Shown: positions 11,346-22,875 of the stretch, in pieces | How the letters are laid out: the number at the start of each line of letters is the position of its first letter | Position numbering within the stretch: the first letter of the stretch is position 1 | Source: Chlorokybus atmophyticus | Taxonomy: Eukaryota; Streptophyta; Chlorokybophyceae; Chlorokybales; Chlorokybaceae | Reading direction: 5' to 3' | Assembly: GCA_009103225.1 (NCBI GenBank) | Contig: RHPI01003020.1 | Location: 142,867 to 206,866, forward strand | DNA length: 64,000 bases | Made by a program: the position numbers and the translations under genes | The notes under the pieces: model-generated | The model's input: only the letters and a program-made list of their open reading frames with translations | Told to the model about the DNA's origin: nothing | Database searches by the model: none

Positions 11346-13529
11346 GGTTAAGCTGTGGACCTTACGCTTATACAAGGGTAAACACCGTAAGTTGAAGTGT
11401 ATGAATGTGTAAGGGGAACGTGCCAATGTACAGACGTTGCTAATCTAAGGTAAAGCCCCCTGATCGGGATTGGCCCCCAATTTGGAAGTTAATCAAGTGT
11501 GTGGAAGCATGTTATTATATTATATATATTAAGCATGGTTGATAAATATCAAACACAAGCTTGCATGGTACTGCATGTGCATGAATGCAAAGGGGGATGC
11601 GCCTGCATCAACTACACATCATGCATCATACACATCATCTAATAACACAGGCACCAATTTAACCACCGTGCTACTTCACACTTGAAATCATTGTGTGCAT
11701 CGAGTAGTTGAGATGGCATTTATGTGTGTGTATATAGTGTTACATATTGCCTTAGCATGCACAATGTGCATGCCAGCACCGGTGTCACCCACAGTGCAGT
11801 GCCAGCACAGAGCAAGTGTGTGTACGCAGAGTAGTTGAGATTGCACAACCATGCGTGATGTGTATGCTAGCACGCGTGTGTGTAACCCAAGTGTAATTAT
11901 CGGTTTGCCAACCTTGCCAACCGAACAATAGTTGAACCGGAGTCACATTGCAGGCCGCAATGGCTGCTATGTGACCTTTTGTCGCACAACTCGCATTGCA
12001 TCGCGATGTCTTAATACAACTTGGCTTGAGTTGGTTTGCCACTTAGATACCTGATGGTAACTACCGTGTTTAGGGGGGTGCAGCCAGGTTGACAAGTAAG
12101 TCATCGAGTTATGAATTAGTCAAGCTGGTTTATTCTTGGCATAGCATTGTACAATATCCTAAAACATTTTTACAGTACTATTACAGTACATTTATGGTAC
12201 GACATTAATGATGCTTGTGCAAAGATAAACTTTGAGTTGGTTCAACAATCACATGTATATATATTGTTAAGCGAAGCGTGCGAATGTGGTGTGACTCTTT
12301 TATGGCAGTAATACATGAAGTGCGCGCTCGCAGGCAGTTTGCAAGCGGACAATACGTGTGAGTGGGTGGGTAAGTGCAGGGGCGGTTGCCTCCTAAAAAG
12401 TNNNNNNNNNNNNNNNNNNNNNNNNNNNNNNNNNNNNNNNNNNNNNNNNNNNNNNNNNNNNNNNNNNNNNNNNNNNNNNNNNNNNNGGGGGGTAGTGTGA
12501 TGCCCATAGTGGCTTACCACATCACAACATGGCTGTGACACTCATATTTATCACTGTAGTAACACTTGATATCATGTGTAAGTTGTGTGCTGCAGAAGGC
12601 ACACAACATACACTTGCTTGACAATGAAGGTAAGCTTTAATAATTGAGATTATTATTAATGCGCACGCATATTGTACTTCAAACTGGCTTTCTGGCACAA
12701 ATATGTCATATGGCATTACATTGATCTCTTAATATATGTTGCTCATCTTCACACTTTTTAACTGTAATCGTCTCCACGTCGATTTCAATCCATGGTTGAA
12801 TGAATCACCCGCGACTTGTAGCCCGCAACCCAACTACGTGTAAAGTTAAGTTAATGACTTGGTGACGCGCTCATGGTATTGCATTCTTGTAAAGTCAAAC
12901 TCGACATGCTATCGAGTAATTCGATTATGGTCAATCATTGTATGTGATCAGCAATATGCCTTTCATGTGCGGGGCAAGACGCGCGGGCATCTCTGCTTGC
13001 ATGTTGTTAAACCATTTACGCAACAGTTGCAGTTTCACAGATCAATTATATTGATACAATAGACATGAACTATTTATTGTTCTCTCATATAGTGTGGAAA
13101 CTTGTTTCAAGTATGGATGCGTCGCAATTGTACTGTAATCACATATGAATTATGTTAAAGTGTAACGCATTAACACCATACAAGTTTATCTGTCAAGGGG
13201 TATCATTTACCATGCACGTGTATAGTATATGATAATCATAATGTATTTATATGAAATGTCAGGTATATCGATCAACTTTATGATAACATGATAAGTGTTA
13301 ATGTCTTGTCGCACTGTAAATTGTATGGTGTTGTACAAATACGTTTCCAGCCACAGAGCTCTTCAAAGTGTGCACAATGCGCAATCATTGCGGCATGCGC
13401 GGCACACTGATTGCCAAAGTTGATTTGAAATCACTTTCAAACTCAGGTACTAACGGCCTGTGGCCCGCCGTCACACAAATAACCATTCACAACAACGGCA
13501 CAGTGGGCATGCAGCCCTAATCACCAGCT
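11346..13529. other. Spacer of the inverted duplication, no gene seen
   Basis: AT-rich, about 2.2 kb between the two arms, interrupted by an assembly gap of 85 N at 12402-12486. No coding exon, RNA gene or transposon domain could be supported here. Confidence 0.6.
12402..12486. other. Assembly gap (N run)
   Basis: 85 undetermined bases; the true gap length may differ. A G-run lies directly after it. Confidence 0.99.
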
Positions 13530-13550
13530 TGGGTTGACGCGTCATCGTGT

Positions 13551-13598
13551 CACGTGACGCGAGTCAAATACTGTGGCAGACTCGTGACACAACACGTG
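13551..13598. promoter_or_regulatory. G-box pair of right arm
   Basis: CACGTG at 13551-13556 and 13593-13598, with CTCGTGACACAACACGTG matching the left-arm element in reverse. The hairpin seen in the left arm is not perfect here. Confidence 0.4.
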
Positions 13599-14137
13599 CA
13601 CCACTCTGCACACAGCAGCGCACAACTGCATGCCACACAAGCTGCGGCGGCGGCGCCTCAACATAACATGCCGGAGTCGTGACAAGGACGTCCACTTCTG
13701 TGGACTCAGGACCGTTCTTCTCTCAATAACTAACCCTCCCTGCGGGCGGATAAAACCCAATGTTTATCCAGGACCTGTTCGTCGTACTCAATGCGCTCTG
13801 GCAGGGATGTGAGAGGAACACTGTCAGCGCCTGAGGTCTAGAGCCTGCACCTATTACTGGTTACACACATGACATGTGGATCGTATAACGTGTGAGCCAC
13901 ATGCAATCAGCACAAGCATATGCACAGCAGCACACCCAACTGCACCAGTCGTACAGCAGTAGCAGCCTGGCTGGGGGTCAGTGGGCCAGCCAGCTAGCAG
14001 CAGCTTTGGTAGCTGAGTAATAGCAGTGTGAGTTCAGGTTGCAGTGCCACTGTGCCTGTGTGTGTGAAAGTGCTCAGCTGCTATATTGCCATACTGTGCA
14101 CTTGCTAAGGAAGGAAGCCTCCACCCCCTTGATGTCC

Positions 14138-15737
14138 ATGGCGACCAACGAGTTTCAGCTTTACCGTCCTCTGCTCGGGCCGGCCCCACGCGTGGACGAC
14201 CTGGAGGAGGAGATTGAGATTGAGAGGGAGAGGGAGAGGGAGAGGGAGAGGGAGAGAATAATAAGAGGGAGCGAGAGGGAGGCTTCTGGGCGGCTTGTGC
14301 GCTCAGTCACTTTAGGCAGCGTCTCTCACAGCAGATCAGCCAGGACGGAGGCCCTCAGCAGGGTGGACAGCCTGTGGGACCCGAGGCCGGTAGATGATGG
14401 CGTGAGGGAACAAAAATCCGGGTGGGGTGCAACGCTGATCAAGGGTATGATGAGCACTGTACGTGTACGTGTACGTGTACGTGTACGTATGCGTGTGCGT
14501 GTGCTCGCATAGATGTGTCTGGGAGTGGGTGGGTGGATGGGTGCGTGCATGCGAGCGTGCCATATGACGAGTTCGTGAGGTGGTGCTGCACCTTACGCTT
14601 GAATCGCTTCAGTAAACGGTCGTCAATCAGGTACATATAAGGTTGCTAAGGCCGTCACGTCCGCGTATCGATGGTGCAGAGGCGCGGTCGGCGCGACTGC
14701 TGGCGGCACCATTGTTTGTGGCGGGGCCGGCATCATGACGGGTGAGTTACCCCAAACAACAGCACACATATGTCCACACTGTTGCAACCCAACAGAATCC
14801 TGGTGGCTGTCAGGTGCCGCGCAGGTTGGGGGCGCGAAGGTGATAGCCGCGGTGACTGGTCTCGGGGCCGCCGCAACGGGGATCGGGCTGCTAGGTGCTG
14901 CGGCGGCCACGGCCGCGGACAGCGTTATGGGTGTGCTGTTGCCGGACAACGAGGAAGGGCGGGTGGCAAGGTGAAGTGCTTGCCACACAGCATGTACTTG
15001 TCTCAGTGTCCGCGCGCGTGTGTGGAGTGAGAGAGTGTGCATGCGTGCCCGTGCGCATGTGCGCGTGGATGGGTGCATGGTTGTGGATGGGCGCGTGTAC
15101 GCGCGCATGCAATTGTGAATAAGAGCAAAGTACGGTGTACATAAATCCAAAACTATTGTGTGCACGTGTGCGTGTGCTTGTATATAACGATATGTGGTAT
15201 TTTGCTATGCATGACACATGCATACTATTTGCACACCGTATGATACGACACACAAGTATATATGACTGTGCAACAACTGCTCACTTCATAAACCTCACGC
15301 CTGCCAGATGGGCCGGCCGCGTCGCTGGGGGCGTGGCTGCTGCGGGAGTTGCCACTGGCCTGACAGCGGCATCTGCGGCGGGTGTCACGGCTGCGAGTGG
15401 AGCCACCGTGTACGGCGGGGCAGCCATCATGGTGGCGCTAGCTAAGGTAACGTGGCAACTTCAAGTGCACAGGACTGAACAGGATATGTACATAGTTCGA
15501 ATACTGATTTTCATGTAACCTATCGTTGGATGCACGCAACACCCAAACACATGAACATGTCACATACACATGCGGGTGCGTGTGCAGGCCGGTGCAGTTG
15601 TTGGCGCAGGAGCTGCCGCAGGTGCTGCGTTGTACATTGCTCTGCCTGCGGTGGGACTGCTTGTTGTGGGTGGCCTTGCATACCTCGCGTACAAGTGGTA
15701 CAAAGGGTACCAACAACGCAAGGCAGCGCGCACATAG
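14138..15737 (+). CDS. Gly/Ala-rich membrane protein, paralog B (unknown family)
   Basis: Five exons in phase, 14138-14444, 14631-14741, 14814-14970, 15308-15446 and 15588-15737, encode 287 residues. Another ATG lies two codons upstream (14132), but alignment with paralog A favours 14138. Compared with paralog A the first exon holds about 79 extra residues, including an acidic/basic Glu-Arg repeat from GAGAGG DNA and a Ser/Arg-rich stretch. The shared core follows: SGWGATLIKG, GLGAAATGIGLLGAAAA, LLPDNEEGRVAR, GLTAASAAGVTAASGATVYGG, then a C-terminal helix LPAVGLLVVGGLAYLAYKWY and a short basic end. Four Gly/Ala-rich hydrophobic blocks plus one clear membrane helix suggest a membrane protein packing through glycine zippers. 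No enzymatic motif is visible and I do not recognise the family. It faces paralog A across a 3.3-kb region. Confidence 0.78.
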
Positions 15738-16197
15738 CTACTAGCTTGCAAGCATATATGTGCGTACATAAGTACATTCACGGCATTGTCTATAGCACCG
15801 ACTGTACAATGTAGTACATAATGCATGGTCTCTTGCGTAGTCATAAAATTGCGTTCATCCATGCCATGGCCCTTCAATGTTGGACAAACCCACCTTAAAA
15901 ATTCAGGTCTCCCGCCGCCACATGATGTACTCAACAACTGCATGCCACAGTCTGATGGTCTCATGCAACTGTCCCAGATAAACTACCATGATATTTGATC
16001 CTATCCAGTCGATTGAATTCGCATTGAGTTCTGACGTTCATTTCAATGTTTCACGATTGCTTTACGGAGGCATGTAGCAATGCTTCACTTTGCTTCCAAC
16101 AAGCATGATAAGGTTTCAAGCAAGCATGTCAGCGTTGCGTGGCTAACCATCCACAAAGGGGCTAACCTTTCTGCGTGCTTATCACAATGCAGTTGTC
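15738..16197. other. Convergent intergenic spacer
   Basis: 460 bp between the stops of paralog B (plus) and the coiled-coil gene (minus). No further feature seen. Confidence 0.6.
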
Positions 16198-17885
16198 TCA
16201 TTGCAGTTGACTGGAGAGGTGTCCCTGCTTGCAGTTGATGCTTTCAATGTTGAAACCCAGCTGCTGTATCAATGCGCGCGATGCCGATAAGCGCTCGGAT
16301 GTGTCGTTGTTGGCAAAGTCAAGCTCCGCGAGGTCCGTCACCATGCGCTGCACTTGAGCTGCATAAGCTTCATACAGCCTGTGTGTTTATTCAGCAAACT
16401 GCATGTCAAGAGGCTTGCTTCCAACGCTTAAATGTTACTCACTCTGTGACACGCTCGTTGAAGAGCTCCGCCTGGTGCTGGAAGAAACTCCTGCCAACTG
16501 CGGTTTGCAGCTGTCATGAGAGCAAGACAAGGAGCGCCGCATACGTCAACCTCACTGACTCAGAGGTTGTGACAGCGTTGTGACAGCGCCGTCATGCTGT
16601 CTTCTTGTTGAGCTGCACACACATAAAACAGCTCACCTTCGAGGTACTTGCTAATCTGAATTGACACAGCGCAAGAATGTCAGCAGCATACCAACACTCC
16701 AATGACTGGTATCAGTTATTGGCTACAGTAGCCAGCTAAAGTCGTACTTGCGTGCAGCCGGCAGTGCTTGAGACTACTCGGGCGCATGCATGAGTACGTA
16801 CCGCTTCTTCCAATACTTCCATGCGTTGGTTGATCTCCTCAGTTGCCATCTTCATTTCAGGAGACAGGCGATTCTCGTCCGGTTGTGGCTCAGCTTGCTG
16901 ATGGTGGCCTGACCCTACTTGTAAAATGCGCGTATATAGCAATTGCAACACGGACTCAATGCTCAGCAGTTAAGGCTTAACTGTAACATCAATCTGCTGC
17001 AAGAGTAACTCACCTTCCTGTGTGGGGTGCTGAGCGCTGCCACCAGAAGAGCTTCGCACCTGATTACCAGTCGGGCGCCTGTCGGCTTCCTGCGCACATA
17101 TAGGCCATGCTTGCCGCAGCCAAGGTTACCATGCAACATGCTTGCGGTTGAATACTCCCTCTAGTTAAACACAGTTGCAGGGAAGGCGGAGTACAGCAGT
17201 GGGTGCGTGTGTTTGCTGTCTGCAGTAGCCTACATAGGAGTAAGCTTGCTATCAACAACAGCAACACGAGTAACAACCGTTGACGAAAACAATATTCATC
17301 CCAAAACAGCATAGTATACAAGCTGTTTTGGGATGAACGTTGTTTCGTTGCTATTGCTACTTCATGAATTCACAACCTGTGTGCCGCATAAGCAAAGGCA
17401 ACTTTATGCAACCGCAGTGCTTGATGCCCAGAAGGCTGGAGATGCTCCTGAGTGCAAAGAGCTCACAAGGCAGAGCAGGCTCCTTCCGGGTCTCTCAGGG
17501 CACGGACTAGACAAATCAATTAGCATGACACAAATTGCGCTGCTGGTCTTGCTACTTCAACAATCAGTGGACTGTGGCACAACGTTGAGTATAGTTGTTT
17601 CCATGGATGTGTCCTCGTCTGCCAGGTAGTGCAACGTAAACTGACTTGGAAGGTTTGCTCGCTGACTGGCACCAGCCGCATGCATTGCTGTTACACCCAA
17701 GCTTAAAAGCTTTCATTTGCACAATGCAGAGCTGATTTGACGATCATGCACCTAACCTGAGCGTAACTAGGAGCAGCTTCCACCATCCCGGAGGAAGAGG
17801 GATCCGTCCGCTTGCAAGCTTTTGGCAGCCGCCCGTCTTGGAAGTCTGCCGCGACCCGCTTCTGCTTAACAGGTGACAAACCCAT
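16198..17885 (-). CDS. Small coiled-coil protein of unknown function
   Basis: Six exons join in phase: 17885-17757, 17089-17014, 16914-16802, 16655-16637, 16497-16443 and 16378-16198. They encode about 190 residues. The start MGLSPVKQKRV is basic and looks nuclear. The middle is Ser/Gln/His-rich and disordered. From about residue 90 to the end the chain is predicted helical with heptad-like spacing (for example MATEEINQRMEVLEEAISKYLE, then FFQHQAELFNERVTELYEAY), ending SSQLQ. The fourth exon is only 19 nt. The 667-bp second gap between exons 1 and 2 could hide a further in-phase exon. The architecture suggests a subunit of a protein complex, but I recognise no family and give no function. Confidence 0.6.
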
Positions 17886-18393
17886 GCACAAAGAAGCCGT
17901 TTGACACGCTGCTCGCCGGTTGGATCATGCATGTAAGCAGTGCATGCACAGGATCTCTGCCTAAGGCAGCCGCCCTTACTTAGCCACCAACTGCAAGTTG
18001 CTAGTTGCTGCGCAACAGTTTTACGCAGCAGCTAGACTGCGGCATGCAGGGTTGTAAATGCAAAATAGCTTCGCATGCGGCAGCTCCCTTGGCCGTTTTG
18101 GAGCAGTGCAGTGTAGAACTTTACCATGCAAGTTACAGTGTTGTTTGGCCTCTGCCGAGCAACTGTGCTGCACCACACTTGCAAGCAGCTGCTGTCAGAT
18201 GACAAGCAGCACATAAGCCTCAACTGCAGCAAGCGCTTTAGTAGGAGAGAGAGACGCCGACGCTTTGTGCATGCTGCCCTCTGCGTCACAACTCGCAAGA
18301 CGTTGAGTTTGCAGTCAGACAACTGTGAGAATAGAATGGACATAAGGTTGCCACGTTATATATAGCATTAATTGTAGCCCATCAGGCATGATG
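17886..18393. other. Intergenic, no gene seen
   Basis: About 500 bp between the coiled-coil gene start and the tRNA; presumably includes the promoter of the former. No other feature supported. Confidence 0.6.
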
Positions 18394-18467
18394 GATTCCG
18401 TGGTGTAGTTGGTTATCACGTCAGTCTAACACACTGAAGGTCGCCGGATCGAGCCCGGCCGGAATCA
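18394..18467 (+). tRNA. tRNA-Val (anticodon AAC)
   Basis: 74-nt cloverleaf without intron. Acceptor stem GATTCCG pairs with CGGAATC and is followed by discriminator A. The D-arm is GTGTAGTTGGTTATCAC. The anticodon stem TCAGT/ACTGA encloses CTAACAC with anticodon AAC. The T-arm GCCGG/CCGGC has loop ATCGAGC. Box A and box B promoter sequences of RNA polymerase III are contained in the D and T arms. Closely resembles eukaryotic cytosolic tRNA-Val(AAC). Confidence 0.95.
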
Positions 18468-18629
18468 TGAGCCTTTTGTCGTCCAGTGTGGCAATTACAC
18501 ATCTGTTGGGTGCCTGTCAGAAAGTGTGCCAATGACAGTCGTCATATCGTGTACTTGTGGCTGTATACTATACAGTGTATAGTAGGTACCCGCATTACTA
18601 CTATGTTCCATTTCGGCACCTACAAGATG

Positions 18630-19175
18630 ATGGGGTGCTTGCAATTAGCTTTTAAAATAGAGAGGTTGCGGATGACAGTATGTGTGACTATGTGCATGCT
18701 CATGTGGCTCAAGAACTTGCATGTGATGAGCATGCGTTTTGTGGTTGGCAAAGCATGTGTATGCAGATGAATCGCCACCGCACTTGAATGCGCCCGTGAA
18801 TGATGCATGAATCTTTCACAGCAGGCGTAGATCTGCAATTATTGAATGCTACAACAAAGCGAGCACTTGCTGTGTACTAAGGGTGGAAAATCAACTACTT
18901 TGGCTAATGGGATGCACGCTGCATCGATATGTTTTTTTAGATGTAACAACCTCCTCCTATAATTATCACAACCATATGCACCGCTTTTGCTAAAAGGTGC
19001 AAGAGCCTATTACACCGACATGAACAGCTAATGTTGTTGTCGCATAACAGCAGCATGATCGCGCTCAATAGCCATGGCACGATATGCACAGCTGTTGTGG
19101 AAAGGTGCAAGAGCCAATTACATTGATATGGGTAGCCGACGGTGTCGTCTCATAGCAGCATCATGATCTCGCACA
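18630..19175 (+). repeat. Dispersed repeat, copy 1
   Basis: Similar to 22400-22875 in the same orientation. Shared landmarks in order are GAGCATGCGTTTT, ATGAATCTTT/GTAAATCTTT, an AACAACCTCC/AACAGCCTCC block, AACCATATG and AAGGTGCAAGAGCC. The last block is itself tandemly repeated here (around 18980-19060 and 19085-19170). Identity of the element is unknown; no terminal repeats or coding domain visible. Confidence 0.55.
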
Positions 19176-20189
19176 GCAACTGTAACGGGGGCCCTTTCTT
19201 TCACCCATCGCGTGATTGATTTTTATAAATTTTTATAAAAGGTCAAAGCTTCATTTATTCGTTTCAGCTTTCAAGTAGCGCCTTTATTCTTACGCCGTGT
19301 GACTTCACATTGACGATTTCATTATATGTTAAAACTGGGCGCCTTTCCCTTATCCGAATTGAGGTTCGTAACTTCATAAACCAGCAAGGCCAACCATAGT
19401 CCCGAAAGTTCACGGGTGACTTCGCCGTGATCTAGCCTCGCCGCGTTGAACTATTTCAAATGTGTATTCTACATGTGCGTAGTCACACAGTACATGGTAC
19501 GTGAAAAGTACGCCAACCATAAAGTACAGGTAATTTCAAGTACTTTTTGACAATTGCACATAAAGTATGTATGTACATAGCACAGTGTTTCATATAATGC
19601 ATAACAGGTTAAGTGCATATTGTGCATAGCAAGTCGTATTATATGCATGTAACACATATACTATATATGATGCATGGCGTTTGAGCACAATTTTTGCATG
19701 CTTATGCATTAAGCATGTAGTCACGTGTGTTGAAGGCTTGCTTTACGGGGTAAATATACTATATGCTAGTTCTTGCATGCAAAGCACCATCCACGGCGTG
19801 ACGCTGCGTGATGGTAGCGCGCATGTCGCGACAACGCAAGTCGTACGTAATTGCCGTTGTTATTATGATTTGTGGCGCATGTAGGCTGAAAAACCGCATT
19901 TTCACGGCGGAAGCGTACTTTAAAACGTACTTACGTCATAAGGTACTTACAAGCTTGCAGTTCGCATACTTTCAAGTACTTAATGATAAAATGTGGCGTA
20001 CCCTGTGACTATGGTACTCTGCGCAAGGACAGCGCGGTGAGGCACGTAGTATTGGGAGGAAAAGGAGAGTTATCAAGCAACTCGGCTTTTATTCCCTTCA
20101 ACCTCACAACAGATTGAACCTACTTGACATAGTCAAGCAAGCCAGCAGGTTTTAAGCTCGTCGCCAAACCTGCATGACTTCTCATTTCA

Positions 20190-22010
20190 CGTGTGGATGC
20201 TCAGGCATTTGCATACTGCTTTGTGCATGCGGTGTGCAGGTCACATGGCACACCGAAAGAGTTGGTGTCCGACCGTGACCCCAGGTTTACCAGCAAGTCT
20301 GGCAAACAGTATGTACTTGAGCACGAAGCAATGCTTGAGTGCATGCATACCATCCGCAAACGGATGGGCAGACGAAGAGAGCGAACCAAGTACTTGAGGA
20401 TGTGTTGCGACACTATACCTCACCCACGTATGAGACATGGGACATGTACCTGCCATTGGCGAAGTTTGCTATCAACAATGCTTGGCACAAAGACAGTGCA
20501 AGCCATTCCGTTATTTCTGAACTACGGGCGCCACCCGTTGACCCCTGCAGCTCTGAAGGTGCAAACCTTTAACAAAATACATGCTGCAAAGGACTTCACT
20601 GAGCAAATGCATGCTAACCTTGAGAGGGCTAAGGAGTGCTTGAGAGCAGCACAAAACAGACAAAAGGCGTATGCTGATAAGCATCGCAGGCCTGCTAAGG
20701 ACCTCAAGGTTGGGACAAAGTGTTGTTAAGCTCAAAGAACATCAGGCTCAAAACGAGCGATGTTCGTGAGCTGCTCCCAAGATGGTTTGGGCCTTTTTTT
20801 CCATAACTGCAGCTGTTTGTGAACATGCCTTAAGGCTGAAACTGCATGCTGGCATGAAAGTCCATAATGTCATTCATGTGGCACTTGAACCGTACAAAAG
20901 CGACGGACCAGTGCAGCCTCCTTCTCTAGTTGAGGTTGAGGGAGACCTTGAATTTGGGGTTGAAGCCATTTGTGGCAAACGCTTGAGAAGGCACATGCAT
21001 GGCTTTTATGTGCAAGGTTTACAGATGCAAATTGGGGATTATGTACAGATCGATCACACATTTTCTAACAAACGATAAAATCTTTGTTGATGCTTAAGTA
21101 GGCTAGTTTTCCAATGATATCTCCTCGATTTCTGTGGAATACCTTATTAAGTGGCATGGTTATGGTGAAGAGCATAACCTCTAGGGAGCCTATTTCTAGC
21201 TTGGCAAACTGTGCTGCCATGCTAGATGAGTTTGAGAGTGAACTCAAATCTAAAAGGGCCATGTAGCAGTATGGTTACTGCCTCAGCTGCAAGGTGGTGT
21301 GCACCCACTTGCAAGACCTCTTCAGTGACTACCATTAACTGCGCCCATAGAAAGATGGTTGGCACTCTCGTGACTTCCACTTGATCACGTGTGGAGAGTG
21401 GAGAATCAGCTGAATTGGCCATTCGGGATTGCTCGCGTTCAAGCTTAATAGCTCGATCATTTTTGCAACCTAAAGTTGCAATGCAAGTGGGGAGGAATGT
21501 CACGCCTAGGGCATGGCGTATCACTCTGAAGTACTTACTTATGGTAGTAAGTCAGGTTGTATGAGGATTCCGCTTCATGAGCAGGTGTAGTGCTTGTGAG
21601 GTGTGCTCATGCACAGCCTGCCCTTGAGCCAGTGTGCCCTTGGGCATGATAAACTGCATAAAGCCTAAGTGAGCCAGCATAGAGCTACTCAGGGCTAATG
21701 TGGCAGTAGCTTGGCTATCTCACATTGAGGTGATATAGTCACACCTGCTTGGGGCTGCCAGGGAGCAACTCCAAAAGTATAAAGTAGACGCAGCCGTGAC
21801 GAGGCAAAGAGAACTTTGGTCTTGGTTGTGCTAGGTCGGAGGGCAGCAGGAGAGAGTACACAAGGACTTGGCCAACAGTGTGTTGGCAACAAAGTTCAGG
21901 GTGTGTGACTCTACTTTTGTGAGTGGGGTGCCTAGCCTGGTTGTTTAAGGGCCCTCCCCCATTCCGTATACGGTGTGGTTGTTTCAGCACTTGGTAAGTG
22001 CTGCTGAACA
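20190..22010 (+). mobile_element. Decayed Ty3/gypsy (chromodomain) LTR retrotransposon, 5'-truncated
   Basis: 20190-20700 carries an integrase core remnant (SHGTPKELVSDRDPRFTSK, then HPQTDGQTKRANQVLEDVL) split over two frames. It is followed by the usual helical linker and, at 21130-21250, a chromodomain remnant (YLIKWHGYGEEHN) interrupted by a stop and a frameshift. A polypurine tract (AAGTGGGGAGGAA) precedes a TGTCACGCC...GCTGAACA block at about 21498-22010, which fits a 3' LTR with TG...CA ends. No gag, protease, RT or 5' LTR is seen upstream, so this is a truncated and inactive copy. The LTR end is an inference. Confidence 0.72.
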
Positions 22011-22399
22011 GTCTTGAAGTCTGTTGCCCACCGGTGCAGATAGGTGTGTCACATGCGTCACATGCTGCACATGCTGAGTCAGGAGCATTTGCACAGGGCC
22101 CGAACTTTATCCATCTCTCGAGTAGCTGCTGTACTGTCAGGAAGGCCGTCATTGCAGCATCACAAGTCACTACATGCTGTAACTTAGCATGAACAAGCGC
22201 TTGCAATTGTTGTCCGGAGCATGCACAATCAGCATGCAAGGTTGTAAATTGTTTATGATAAACAGTGTTGCCGCTGCACCGTCGTAGTGGCAGTGACCAC
22301 CGCGGATCTGCTGATGAGCTTGTCACAAGGTTGGACCTCACGTCATACTATACTTTCACGTCCGCATGGGGTCGTCTTACGTTCCCCGCAAGCTCAAGG

Positions 22400-22875
22400 T
22401 GGATTTTGTCTTGCACTTGCGGTGAAGGTAAAATGTCGTAAAGGTTTAATATCAGCTATTCGCGCTCAAGAATTATATGTATGTGTTGAGCATGCGTTTT
22501 TTGGTTAATACGGCACGTGTATATGCGGATAATTTACCACCGTTCGATTGAGTACACGTGTAAGTAATATGTAAATCTTTGGCAGCAAGCCCAGATGCGC
22601 AAGTGCTGCATGCTGTAGTAGAGCAAGCATTCGCTGCAAATTGTGTGGATACCAGCCACAATCTCAATTATTTTGCTACAAGTTGTAAGTCAACTACCCT
22701 AAACAATGCAATGCATGACATACTCTGTCCTATAAGTGTAACAGCCTCCGCTTCTAATTTCTGTAACCATATGTGTAGCTTCTGTGAAAAAGGTGCAAGA
22801 GCCAATTGCACCGACATAGGCTGCAGACGTTGCGGTATGATAACAACAGCAGGATCACGCACAGCAACCTTTGCA
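22400..22875 (+). repeat. Dispersed repeat, copy 2
   Basis: Second copy of the repeat at 18630-19175, sharing the same ordered landmarks. Here the AAGGTGCAAGAGCC block is single. Confidence 0.55.

Larger units (their letters stand above)
13530..15737 (+). repeat. Inverted duplication, right arm
   Basis: Reverse-oriented counterpart of 9534-11345. It carries paralog B, its leader and the two-G-box segment (13551-13598). Gene order outward from the spacer is identical in the two arms, so the genes stand head to head. Confidence 0.75.

Noticed and set aside
21739-22341. 200-codon minus-strand frame
   Set aside because: Runs antisense through the probable 3' LTR of the Ty3/gypsy remnant and beyond it; no domain.
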